Positions 42,473-51,353 of a DNA stretch of 64,000 nt are shown here, one piece after another. The notes below the pieces were generated by a model. The model saw nothing but the letters and a program-made list of their open reading frames with translations. It searched no databases and had not been told where the DNA came from. Source of the DNA: Trebonia sp963785645 (lineage in GTDB: Bacteria; Actinomycetota; Actinomycetes; Streptosporangiales; Streptosporangiaceae); assembly GCA_963785645.1 (NCBI GenBank), contig CAWAWG010000012.1, forward strand, positions 372,001-436,000, read 5' to 3'. Position numbers and translations under genes: made by a program. How positions within the stretch are numbered: position 1 is the stretch's first letter; each line of letters opens with the position of its first letter.

Positions 42473-42503
42473 CCCCCTGCCTACTAGCGGCGGGGGGTTT
42501 CTG
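42473..42503 (+). terminator. Hairpin terminator with TTTCT tail
   Basis: CCCCCTGCC (42473-42481) pairs with GGCGGGGGG (42489-42497) with one G-T wobble and is followed by TTTCTGC. Good intrinsic terminator form on the plus strand. Confidence 0.65.
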
Positions 42504-42551
42504 CATCTCCGCACCGTGTAAACAACTGCTCTTGACATGACCCGGTCGTAC

Positions 42552-42709
42552 TGCGCCACCAGCGGGTCAGACTCGATGCTGTCGCCGCCGCCCGCCAGAC
42601 CGGCTCTGCCCGCATTCTCGGCGAACTCCAGGCGCTCGACCAGCACCTCACCGCCCAGTGGCCGACGCATTCCGCCACTCGCGCCGTCCGCGAGGCACTA
42701 GCCACCTAG
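42552..42709 (+). pseudogene. C-terminal remnant of a helical regulator-like protein
   Basis: A frame with no start reads LRHQRVRLDAVAAARQTGSA, RILGELQALDQHLTAQWPTH, SATRAVREALAT, stop TAG 42707-42709. The spacing of alanines, leucines and arginines and the ALDQHL / AVREAL pattern resemble the end of XRE-TPR regulators. The upstream part is absent, so it looks like a deletion remnant. Confidence 0.4.
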
Positions 42710-42774
42710 ACCCGCTTCCAGGGACGCCTGCACCAGCCGGGCGTTGACCGCATACGGAGACTTAGCGTCCCCCG

Positions 42775-43081
42775 CTAGCTGATGACACCCGCGATCGAGG
42801 CAGCCCAGCACGGAGCGCAGACGTGCAGGTCCACGGTGCCGGCCGCCGCTGACGTTGCGGGCCGGGTGACCACAGCATCCATGTCATAAACATCCCCTGG
42901 ATGGGCTGCCGGGCACGGGCACCAGCACGGCGGGTGGCTGTCAACAGGGAAAGAGGCGATCGGAACCGATCTCCGGTCAGCGAACGAGCCCAGTGAGCGG
43001 TGCCGCCTGCTCCACGTAGCCGGACTGCCAGGCTGCGAATGCCGCCGCCCATGCGGCCCTGGCGCGCTCCGGATCTGCCAT
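42775..43081 (-). CDS. Cys-rich small protein, paralogue of 29338-29651 (frame interrupted)
   Basis: ATG 43081 behind GGGAGGGAATC: AAWAAAFAAWQSGYVEQAAP, then a one-base shift near 42988 to SFADRRSVPIASFPVDSHPP, CWCPCPAAHPGDVYDMDAVV and SAAAGTVDLHVCAPCWAASI. It matches the 29-kb copy throughout, including both CxC/CxxC pairs. It is the last gene of an XRE / flavoprotein / Cys-protein run. The family therefore occurs beside two different enzymes in this window. Confidence 0.65.
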
Positions 43082-43101
43082 GATTCCCTCCCGCGCAAAG
43101 G

Positions 43102-43647
43102 CTAGGCGGTTTCCGGGGTAAGCCCGTCAAGGGCGTCGAGCGTCAGGTGCCAGGGGAACCGTGCGATGGTCTGCCAGCCCTCGCCGGGATCGTGCAGCGG
43201 GTAGACGTCCGGCCCGTACAGGACTGTGACTCCCCAGGACCGGAGCAGGTCGATGTTCGGCTCGAATGCCGGGTGGGCGGCCTGCGCCCGGTTGGTGAAC
43301 GGCATCGCGACGATCGGCAGGCCCTTGCCGATGCCTTCGACCAGCAGGCCGAGCGGAAGGGTGTCGCTGATACCCGCTGCCCACTTGTTGATGGTGTTGG
43401 TCGTCGCGGGGGCGACGATCAGGGCATCGGCGGCGGGAGCACTTCCGGCTCGCCCGGGTTCTTGTAGTCGCTGCGCACCGGGTGTCCCGTCATCGCCTCC
43501 AGCGCGTCCGCGTCAACGAATGTGCGGCCGCGGGCACTGGTGACCACGCAGACGTCCCACCCGCGGTCTTGTGCGAGCCCGGCCAGCACGCCCACATCCC
43601 GGGCAGGAGGGGCACCGCACGCCAGGATGTAGAGCGACCCGGCTCAC
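43102..43647 (-). CDS. Flavoprotein (HFCD/phosphopantothenoylcysteine decarboxylase-like; frame interrupted)
   Basis: GTG 43645-43647 overlaps the stop of the upstream regulator (GTGA). One base near 43635 and one near 43440 must change. The reconstructed protein reads YILACGAPPARDVGVLAGLA, DRGWDVCVVTSARGRTFVDA, then ADALIVAPATTNTINKWAAG, ISDTLPLGLLVEGIGKGLPI, VAMPFTNRAQAAHPAFEPNI. PATTNT-x-NK-x-A-x-G-I-x-D is the HFCD flavoprotein signature. These FMN proteins can oxidatively decarboxylate C-terminal cysteines or act in cofactor synthesis. Confidence 0.75.
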
Positions 43648-44849
43648 GCGGGGACCCCGGCCCGTTCGGCGAGCTGCCCCAGCAGCGGCGGGCGTGGTTC
43701 CCCGTGAGCGGTGAACCAGGTCGGTGATGGTCGCGCGGGCCATGGGCCGGCAGCGGACCTCGGCGGGCGCGAGCTGCTCGGCGTCCAGCAGCGTCGTGAG
43801 CGCCTGCTCGCGCTTGCCCCACTGCGAGTATCCGCGCGCCACGTCCACCAGGTGGTTGGCGCGGCGCTCGCGGGGCAACTGCCCGAGGTCTTCCCTGGGA
43901 ACGACGGCCGCAGCCTCTACTGCGCGACCCGCCCTCGCCGAGTTCCACCAGTGCGGAGACACGGTGGATGCCCACATTCACCGGCCCGAACGCGGTGTGG
44001 TAGTCGTTCCGCGCCGGGCCGACACGCTCGGCGACCTCGTGGGCCTCACGGATCAGGTCGCGCGAGTCGCGGTTGTCTCCTCTGCGGGCGCTCGCGATGG
44101 CAGCCTGAAGCAGCATTGTCCCGTACACCGACCGGTCGGCCGCGGTCTTAAGGCTCGGGTTCCAGGCGGCCGGCGATGGACACGTTCAGCGCATAGGCCG
44201 CATCGACCCGTCCCATCGCAAGGAGCGCGTTGGCCACGCGGTACGCCCCGGTAGCCGTCAGCAGTTGGTCGGCTGCTTCCTCCGCGACCGCGATCCCCCG
44301 GTCGCCTGCGATCCACGCAAGGTCGAACTCGCCCAGCTTCCGGGCCGTCGAGGCGGTGATCTGGTAGGTCTCGGCGAGCACCTGGGCGGACGCGGCCTGC
44401 CGGAAAGCCGAGTGGGAACGCTGGCTGTCGCGCAGCACGGCAGGGAGCGCCCGCCCGACGACTTCGTAGTCAGCCGCCTCGAACGCCAGCCACAGGTAGT
44501 CCACCCGCTGCCGGAGCTGGTCCACCGCCGGCGGTTCCTCGCCGGGGCACGGGTCTACGGTAAGCCCGTCGTACCGCTCCAGGGCGGCGCGTATCGCTTC
44601 GACTTCGGTGTTGTCCAGGCACTGGTCTGTGTCGCGCGGCAGCTCCCGGCCTATCAGGACAGGCAGGTCGATGCGGAGAACCTCGCAGATGACCTCGATA
44701 ACGGAGAGCTTGTCGACAGCGCGGGTTCCCGCCTCGACCTTCTCGACCCAGCTCTTGGAACGCCCGATCCTGTCAGCGAACAACTGCTGCGTCATTCCGC
44801 GGCGTTCCCGCCAGTAGGCGATCCGCCGGCCGGTCTCGCCGTCGTCCAT
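43644..44849 (-). CDS. XRE regulator with TPR-like domain, coupled to the flavoprotein gene (frame interrupted)
   Basis: ATG 44849 behind AGGAGGG. HTH: RRIAYWRERRGMTQQLFADR, IGRSKSWVEKVEAGTRAVDK, then a helical C-terminus. Frame changes near 44150, 43925 and 43690 are needed to follow GTMLLQAAIASARRGDNRDS, LPRERRANHLVDVARGYSQW and the end PPLLGQLAERAGVPA with TGA 43644-43646, which overlaps the flavoprotein GTG. This XRE-TPR plus flavoprotein pair is frequent in actinobacteria; the signal is unknown. Confidence 0.78.
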
Positions 44850-45082
44850 GACCGTGTGCCCTCCTGCCGCCCTCTGTCCATCGTAACGGGGATCACCAGG
44901 ACGGCACGGCGTGTCGTGAACAGTCGCACACCATGTGCGACCTGCTGTTCGGAAACGTTTCTACATTTTCCGCAGGACTTTTCACTACAGGCTCGCCAGG
45001 AGGTCTGGCATGCAGTCGATAGCAGCATCCGTGACCGTAGCCGGGACGGGAGGGGCGTGCTGTTTTACGGTGCACCGGGCGC

Positions 45083-45232
45083 GTGATCATCAAAGGCGAC
45101 CCCGAATGGGGACCGGCTTTTCACACTGACACGGGTAAAGAGCTCGGCCGGGACGGGCACATAGTCGCGCCGGTCGAGGCTGACTTCATGATCGCTGCCG
45201 AAACGGCCCGCCGGGCCGGTAAGCGCTTGTGA
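45083..45232 (+). CDS. Small hypothetical protein (49 aa)
   Basis: GTG 45083: IIKGDPEWGPAFHTDTGKEL, GRDGHIVAPVEADFMIAAET, ARRAGKRL. The stop overlaps the next GTG (TTGTGAAGG), suggesting coupling. The start has only a weak ribosome site. No family recognised. Confidence 0.5.
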   Translation: MIIKGDPEWGPAFHTDTGKELGRDGHIVAPVEADFMIAAETARRAGKRL

Positions 45233-45501
45233 AGGTGTACCTCTGGCAGGCCGGAAACGCCGAGGGCGTGACTGGTGACGACGAGAGGGCGCGCACCCTG
45301 GCAGTCAGCTTCATGGGTGCGAACGTAGCGTCGGAAGCCGTGGTTGAAACGGCGTATTTCGACATCGGAATCAACTCGCTGGCCGTCGGCTATGCGAAGA
45401 CGGGCGGGCTGCGCTGGACCGCGTACCGCCAGGGTGAGCGGGTTGTCTGGAAATGCCGCCGGGTGGCTGGGCCGGCGGTGCGTGCGCTGCCAGCGGCGTA
45501 A
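45229..45501 (+). CDS. Hypothetical protein (90 aa)
   Basis: GTG 45229: MKVYLWQAGNAEGVTGDDER, ARTLAVSFMGANVASEAVVE, TAYFDIGINSLAVGYAKTGG, LRWTAYRQGERVVWKCRRVA. A single-domain beta-rich protein. It overlaps the gene before by four bases and precedes the methyltransferase gene by about 40 bp, perhaps the same operon. Confidence 0.6.
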   Translation: MKVYLWQAGNAEGVTGDDERARTLAVSFMGANVASEAVVETAYFDIGINSLAVGYAKTGGLRWTAYRQGERVVWKCRRVAGPAVRALPAA

Positions 45502-45538
45502 TACCGGTAAGAGCGGACAGGTCAGGACATTAACTGAG

Positions 45539-46373
45539 ATGACAGGGAATCAAGCCGGGCACGGCGGTCGGAGCGAGCCGTGCAGTGCTGAGGACATGAC
45601 GACGATCAGGCTGGACACCAGCGTCCCGAATGCAGCTAGGATCTACGACTACCTGCTCGGAGGCAAGGACAATTACGCTGCTGACCGGGAGGCGGCCGGG
45701 CAGATCGTGAAGGCGATCCCCCATGCTCGTGCGGCGGCACAGCAGAACCGGGAGTTTCTCCGCAGGGTCGTGGAGCAGCTGGCGCAGGAGGGGATCCGCC
45801 AGTTCCTTGATATCGGCTCCGGGCTGCCCACCACGCCCAATGTCCACCAGGTCGCGCAGGGTATTTCCCCGGGCTGCCGGGTGGTCTACGTGGACTACGA
45901 TTCCGTTGCCGTCAGCCACGCGAAGGCGCGCCTGGAATCGGGGAACGTAACGGCTATCGGCGGGGACCTGCGCGATCCCGGGCAGATTCTCCGGGACAGT
46001 AAGGCCCTGCTCGATTTCAGTGAGCCGGTCGCCGTGCTGCTTTTCGCCGTCCTGCATTTCCTGCGTGACGGCGAGGGACCGCACGGGATCGTCCTTACCC
46101 TGAAAGATGCGCTGGCCCCCGGCAGTGCCCTGGCGGTTTCTCATATCACCAGCGCGGGGATCGGCCCGGAGAAAAGCCGCGAGGCGGAGATGGTCTACCG
46201 GGGCGCGTCAGCGCCTGGCCGTCCCCCGCACGCACGCGGTCATCACGCAGTTTTTCGACGGGCTGGAACTGCTGGAACCGGGCGTGACGGACATCGCCCT
46301 GTGGCCGGAGATGCTCGGTGAACCGCAGATCCCGCTGAGTTTTTACGGCGGGATCGGCATGAAGCGGCAGTGA
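45539..46373 (+). CDS. DUF574 SAM-dependent methyltransferase (3' frameshift)
   Basis: TIRLDTSVPNAARIYDYLLG, GKDNYAADREAAGQIVKAIP and QNREFLRRVVEQLAQEGIRQ are the DUF574 start. FLDIGSGLPTTPNVHQVAQG is the SAM site, VVYVDYDSVAVSHAKARLES follows, and LLFAVLHFLRDGE is the post-motif. Near 46195 a base change gives RQRLAVPRTHAVITQFFDGL, ELLEPGVTDIALW and a stop at 46373. Widespread in actinomycetes; substrate unknown. Start ATG 45539 or 45596. Confidence 0.85.
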
Positions 46374-46730
46374 CTGTCCCGCGGTCTGCGGTGAGCCTTG
46401 GCCCGGTCATCCTCGCAAGGTGCTGCACGGGACCAGCCGGAACGGGACGACCGGATTCCGGCTCCTCATATCCCAGTGGCAGCCGGGAGCGGCACCGCTA
46501 CCGGGACTTACCAGGCTCCCGTGCGGCCCGCTTATCCCCGGTCGCGCCGCACGGGTCGAGGGGAACCCCCGGTGATCGCCTGGAGGTTCCCGGACGCGGG
46601 TACCGCCCCGGATCTGTGGAACGGGCGGCGGCGGTACCCGCCCTCGAACGTCCGCGCGTGCTCTGCGCGGGCGGTACCCGGCCTTCTGCCGTTGGGGCCT
46701 TCCCCTCACGGCAAAGAGACAGGAGCGCAT
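46374..46730. other. Gene-free stretch with a 10-bp hairpin
   Basis: No supported gene. It contains the perfect inverted repeat CCCGTGCGGC / GCCGCACGGG (46518-46527, 46546-46555), a plausible terminator for the methyltransferase gene, and several GGTACC/GCGGGCGG repeats. The next gene's ribosome site is AGGAG at 46721. Confidence 0.5.
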
Positions 46731-47315
46731 ATGACCCGCCCGGCAGTGCGCCGTCATGAGGAGGTCGGCCCTGACTGCCCGATCAGGTGCCTCGTGCCGC
46801 TCGTGTCGCCGCTGAGCTACGACCGGCTGCGGCGGGCTGATGACCCGCCGCGTACGGTCGGCGATGCGGCGGATCTGTACGTGCGGGACAAGTTCCGCGG
46901 CATCCGGGGCCTCGGGCCGAAGCGCAGCACGGAGATCGCGGCAGCGCTGGTTTTCGCCGGGCTTGACCTCACTAGACGCCGGTGGCCCCCGCGGCCGGTC
47001 GGCCGCAAGGGCCGCCTGCGGGCGGGCCGGAAGCCGCCGCTGTTACGCCGGCTGAACGATCAGGGAGCCCCCGCGCGAGGTCTCCCGCCCCAGACGCCCG
47101 CACGTGACCCGTGCGGGTGCCCCGGTCCCGGGTCTGAGGCAGCAGGCCAGGGGCCAGGGCGTGCACAGCCCCGGCAGGCGGAGCCGGGTGCCCCTCTCAA
47201 TTCAGTGCAGACAGGAGAGCAATGCCCCCCGCTTCTGATTATGCGACTATGCGTGAGCGAGAAACGGCTGAGAGCAAGGAGGAACGCAATGCCGGGCTGG
47301 TCCTTGCCCGGGTAG
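46731..47315 (+). CDS. Small helix-hairpin-helix protein (3' end uncertain)
   Basis: ATG 46731 follows AGGAGCGCAT. CPIRCLVPLVSPLSYDRLRR is followed by an HhH motif: VGDAADLYVRDKFRGIRGLG, PKRSTEIAAALVFAGLDLTR. HhH proteins bind the DNA backbone non-specifically. The first ~90 residues look genuine. The remaining frame to 47315 is low-complexity and overlaps the next gene by 94 bp, so a shift or earlier stop is likely. Confidence 0.6.
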   Translation: MTRPAVRRHEEVGPDCPIRCLVPLVSPLSYDRLRRADDPPRTVGDAADLYVRDKFRGIRGLGPKRSTEIAAALVFAGLDLTRRRWPPRPVGRKGRLRAGRKPPLLRRLNDQGAPARGLPPQTPARDPCGCPGPGSEAAGQGPGRAQPRQAEPGAPLNSVQTGEQCPPLLIMRLCVSEKRLRARRNAMPGWSLPG

Positions 47316-48247
47316 CGGACTCGCGGCTGGTCGCGGCGAGCCTGCCGGTCGGCATGATCGCCGTCCTCGTGTTTCTGGTCGTCCTGGCGGTGACAGGGCT
47401 GTGGATCCGCACCCTGGTAACCCCGGACTGGCAGGAGGCCGCTGCTGCGTGCTCCGTTCTCCTGGCCGCGGCCCTGATTCTCCCGCTGCTGGTGCAGATG
47501 GACCGGGAGGCTGCTGCCGGTGCTTCTTCTTCCTGGTCGCGTCGGTGACCGGCCGGCCGAGGGCGCTGAGGGGCAGGAAGAAGGACCCGGAGTGGGCGCG
47601 GGCCGCCGCGGTGCACCAGAGGTCGCTGTCCAGCCGCGCCCCGGCAGCCACGCTAGCCCTGGTGCAAGACGTCATGGCGACCGTGACGGCTTCCTCCGGG
47701 TGGCGGGCGGCGTTCCTGTACGTGTCGCCGTGCACGGAGGATGACGGGCAGTCGCCGCACTTCGGGCCCTGCTGCGGAGGCTTCACCTGGGTCAGGGGCG
47801 GGCGGCTGCTCGTCGCCCTGGGCGAGCACCTGCTCGCCGGGGAGCCTGGAGGTGGCCCTGGCCGTCCTGGGGCACGAGCGAAGGCACCTGTACGGATGGC
47901 GGCTGTACCTGTACTCCACCGGGACGGCGGTCGGCACGTTCGGCCTGGCGGTCGCGTTCTGGGCGGTGCCGTGGCCGCTGGTCCTCCCGGTCGTCGCGGC
48001 TCTCCGCGTGGTGTCGGTCCTGGTGTGCTGGGCGGTCGAGGTGGGCTGTGACGTGGGGTCCGCAAGAGAACACGGCGCCGGCGCGAAGATCGCGGCCATC
48101 GACTACAAGCAGCGTGTCGTCCGCGGGTCGCGTGCCGGCTGGCCGCCGGCGAAGCGGCAGGCGGTCCGCGTGCTCAGCTGGGTCACCGGGCCGGAGCACC
48201 CGCCGTTCGGGATGCGCCGTTGGGCGATCCGGGCACTGGCCCGGTGA
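47222..48247 (+). CDS. Membrane M48-like metallopeptidase (frame interrupted)
   Basis: An N-terminal membrane pair (VAASLPVGMIAVLVFLVVLA, CSVLLAAALILPLLVQMD) precedes, after a shift near 47520, GRKKDPEWARAAAVHQRSLS and FTWVRGGRLLVALGEHLLA. After another shift near 47840 comes ALAVLGHERRHLYGWRLYLY, which contains HERRH (HExxH), then VVSVLVCWAVEVGCDVGSAR with the E-x-x-C-D third-ligand position. This order is that of M48 (HtpX/Ste24-like) proteases. It ends at 48247. Confidence 0.7.
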
Positions 48248-48453
48248 GCGGGCAGACCGCCGTCGTACGGGAACCGCCCGGCACAGGTCCGGGATCGTCG
48301 TTGGCGGGGGCCTGACGTTCACGGCCCCCATCGCACGGAAGGGACTGGTGTCCGGCTCCCGGCCGCCCGCCGGGTGCGTGCCGGGCTGAACGGTCCTGGT
48401 TAGTGCCCGTTTGCAGGCAGTTCGTTTCTACCCCCAGGAAAGGCATGCCGTTA

Positions 48454-49164
48454 TGGCCCACTACTCCCGCGGTACCCGCCAGCCGTTGCTCGGACACGGC
48501 AACCTGGCCGGCACCGGCCGCGTTGGCGACGAACTGTACTTAATTGCCTGCCACGAGGTGAAAGGCAGGCCGTACCTGTACACCCGTGCGCTCGGCGCCG
48601 GCGCTGGCCGGCGGCCTGCTCGCCGAGCTGATGGACCGCGGCGCCCCGCGGTCACGCTCCGCGCGGGTGCCTGTTCCGGCTCCAGGCGGCCGGCGGCGTC
48701 CCTGCCGCCCGGTACGAGCGGACCGGCGAGCCGGTGCAGCGGCGTGTCCTCGACCTGGTCATGGCGGAGTCCCGAACCGCTTCCGGTTCGTGACTGGCTG
48801 CTGTTCCTCGGCAGGACAGTCGGCGGCGGAGGTGGCGGGGCGCCTGGAACGCTGGGGTACCTGACCCGGCCGCGCGAGCCGGATGCCGGGGCGGGGCCCC
48901 GCGGCTGGTGCCGGGCGACCGGGACTGGTCGCGGTCCGCGCTGCTGCGGGCGCGCGCCGCGCTGGACGCGGCCGGGACGCCGGCCCGTACTCGGCGCTGC
49001 TGGCCGGGCTCGCCGTGGCCTGCGGCCTGGGGTTCCGGTTCACGGCCTTACCGACGCCCCGTCGCGGACCGGTGAGGCGGCCCGGATGCTGTCCCGCCGC
49101 TCCAGAGCTGATCGCCCGCATCCAGGCGACAGCCGACAGCACCCTGCTGTCCCAGCGCAACTAA
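48454..49164 (+). pseudogene. GPP34-family (Golgi phosphoprotein 3-like) gene, multiply interrupted
   Basis: MAHYSRGTRQPLLGHGNLAG, VGDELYLIACHEVKGRPYLY is followed in another frame by LAGGLLAELM, the GPP34 lipid-binding helix. VRDWLLFLGRT, GRLERWGYLTRP-like, LLRARAALDAAGTP and the end PELIARIQATADSTLLSQRN (stop 49164) are also in alternating frames. At least four changes are needed, more than in other genes, so true decay is possible. GPP34 proteins bind phosphoinositides in eukaryotes; the bacterial role is unknown. Confidence 0.6.
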
Positions 49165-49206
49165 CCCCTGCATTAACCCCTACCGATGAAACTGGAGACC
49201 TGCCTG

Positions 49207-50721
49207 ATGCACAGCTCGCCTGCCGCCGCCCGCCCGAGATCGAGTGCGGTGAGCCGGGCGCTGGCCCGTGACCGGGTCGGCGTGCCGGCCGTGTGGTCGT
49301 TCATCATGTCCGGCATCGCGCCGCTGACCGTGGCGGCGGGAGTGATCACCTCCGCCTACGCGACGACCGGGCTGACCGGCATCCCATTCGCGTTCCTGGT
49401 CGTCGCGGTGTCCTGGCCTGTTCGTGCCCGGCTACGTGGCGATGACCCGGCACATCACCAACGCCGGGGCGTTCTACGCCTTTATCGCCCGCGGCCTGGG
49501 CAGGCCGCTGGGCGTCGCCGCCGCCCTGGTGGCGCTGCTGGCCTACTCCTTCCTGCAAGTGGGCCTGTACGGGGCGTTCGGCCCCGCCGCGCAGGCCGAG
49601 GCGCAGGCGCACCTGCACCTGAGCGCGCCCTGGTGGGCGTGGGCGCTGGCCAGCTGGGCGCGTCAGTCACGGTCCTGGGCCTGCTGCGCGTCGACATCAC
49701 CGGCAAGGTCCTCGGCGTCCTGACCACCGTCGAGGTCATCGTCATCGTCATCGAGATCGTCTGCGGGACTGGCGCATCCCGCCGGCGGGCACCTGAGCTT
49801 CGCGCCGCTGTCGCCGGCGGTCGCTCGGCTCGGCGGGCTGGGGCACTTCGGGGTGCTGGCGGTCGTCGCGGGCCTGGGCTTCGTCGGGTTCGAGCAGGCC
49901 CCGGTCCTGGCGGAGGAGACCCGCGACCCGCGGCGCACCATCCCGGCCGCCACCTACCTGGCGCTCGCCGTCATCGCCGTCGTCTACGCGGGGGCGGCCT
50001 GGGCGATGGCCGCGCACGCCGGGCGGTTCGCATGTCGTGGCCGACGCCGCGTCGCAGGGGCCGGGGCTGCTGTTCGGGATGGGCGGGGCCACGCTGTCGC
50101 AGGTCGCCCAGTTCCTCTTCATGACCTAGCTGTTCGCCGCGCTGCTGGCGTTCCACAACGCTGTGTGGCGGTACACCTTCGCGCTGGCCCGCGAGCGGGT
50201 GCTGCCCGGAATTCCTGAGCCGGACCGGGTGCCAACAGCGTCCCCAAGGCCGCGTCGCTGGCCCAGAGCCTGACCGGCGCTGGCCGTCATCGTGATCTAC
50301 GCCGCCGGCGGCTGGGCGCCGATGACCGACCTGTTCTTCTGGCTGGGCACCACCGGCGGGTTCGGCATCCTGATCCTGCTCGCGCTGACCTCGGCCGCGG
50401 TGATCCGGTTCTTCGACCTGGAGCCGGGGCGGCGACCGGGGAAACCGCGTGGGCGCGGATGACCGCCCCGGCCCTGTCCGCGCTCCTGCTCGCGGTCATC
50501 GTGGTGCTGGCCGTGCTGCACTACGGCGACCCTGCTCGGCGTCGCGCCCGGCAGCCCGGCCGCCTGGCTGCTGCCCGCCAGCTTCGCCGCGGTCGCCGTG
50601 GCCGGGCTGGGCTGGGCCGCGATCCTGCGGTCCCGCCGCCCGCACGTCTACGCCACGATCGGGCTCGGCGCCAGCCGCCGTCACCGCCCAGCCCGCCGAG
50701 GTTCCCGGAGGCCGGTCGTGA
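49207..50721 (+). pseudogene. APC-family amino-acid permease, multiply interrupted
   Basis: ATG 49207: VPAVWSFIMSGIAPLTVAAG, VITSAYATTGLTGIPFAFLV, then in other frames PGYVAMTRHITNAGAFYAFI, ARGLGRPLGVAAALVALLAY, LAVVAGLGFVGFEQAPVLAE, TRDPRRTIPAATYLALAVIA. This is the APC order with the helix-1 unwinding and the FEQ-x-x-x-x-x-E-E-x-x-x-P-x-x-x-x-P motif. Several single-base changes and one in-frame stop (TAG near 50127) interrupt it. It would have 12 membrane helices and import amino acids. Confidence 0.65.
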
Positions 50722-50780
50722 CCGCCGGGCCCGTCCCGCCAGGCCAGCCCGCCGCCCGGTGATCGTCACCGCCGGACCCG

Positions 50781-51353
50781 GTGACACCGACGTCGCTCAG
50801 CCGGGTCATCGCGGAGGCATTCCACCCCCTGGCGGTGTCGCAGTGGCTGGTCAGCGACCCTGACGCCCGCCGCGAGATCTTCCCCGGGTACTTCCGGATC
50901 CTGGTCGAGCACGCGCTCGATACCGGCACGGTCCTCACCACCCCCGGCCGCACTGCCGTGGCGCTGTGGCTCCCGGTCGGCACGGACGGGCCGCAGCCGC
51001 CGCCCGCTACGAGACACGACTGGCCGCCGCGACCGGCCCCTGGCACGGCAGGTTCGCCGCACTGGACGCCGCGTTCGACCGGCACCGCCCCGTCGGCACG
51101 CCGCACCACCATCTGGCGATCCTGGCCGTCCAGCCCGGCCAGCAGGGCATCGGCATCGGTACCGCGCTGCTGGACGCCCATCACGCAGGATCTCGATACC
51201 GCCCGCCGGGCCGCGTACCTCGAAGCAAGCGGGCCGGATACCAGGCGCATATACCTGGTGCACGGCTATGCCGACCACGGGCCGCCGATCCGCCTCCCGG
51301 ACGGGCCGGTCATGTACCCCATGCTGCGGCAACCGCAAGCGCCGCGCCGGTGA
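50781..51353 (+). CDS. GNAT N-acetyltransferase (frame interrupted)
   Basis: GTG 50781: TPTSLSRVIAEAFHPLAVSQ, WLVSDPDARREIFPGYFRIL, TTPGRTAVALWLP. The middle is in another frame (HHHLAILAVQPGQQGIGIGT, ALLDAHH, which contains the Q-x-x-G-I-G-x acetyl-CoA loop), and the end returns to the first frame (DTARRAAYLEASGPDTRRIY, LVHGYADHG). Two compensating base changes (about 51000 and 51185) restore one protein. Substrate unknown. Confidence 0.72.
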   Translation: MTPTSLSRVIAEAFHPLAVSQWLVSDPDARREIFPGYFRILVEHALDTGTVLTTPGRTAVALWLPVGTDGPQPPPATRHDWPPRPAPGTAGSPHWTPRSTGTAPSARRTTIWRSWPSSPASRASASVPRCWTPITQDLDTARRAAYLEASGPDTRRIYLVHGYADHGPPIRLPDGPVMYPMLRQPQAPRR

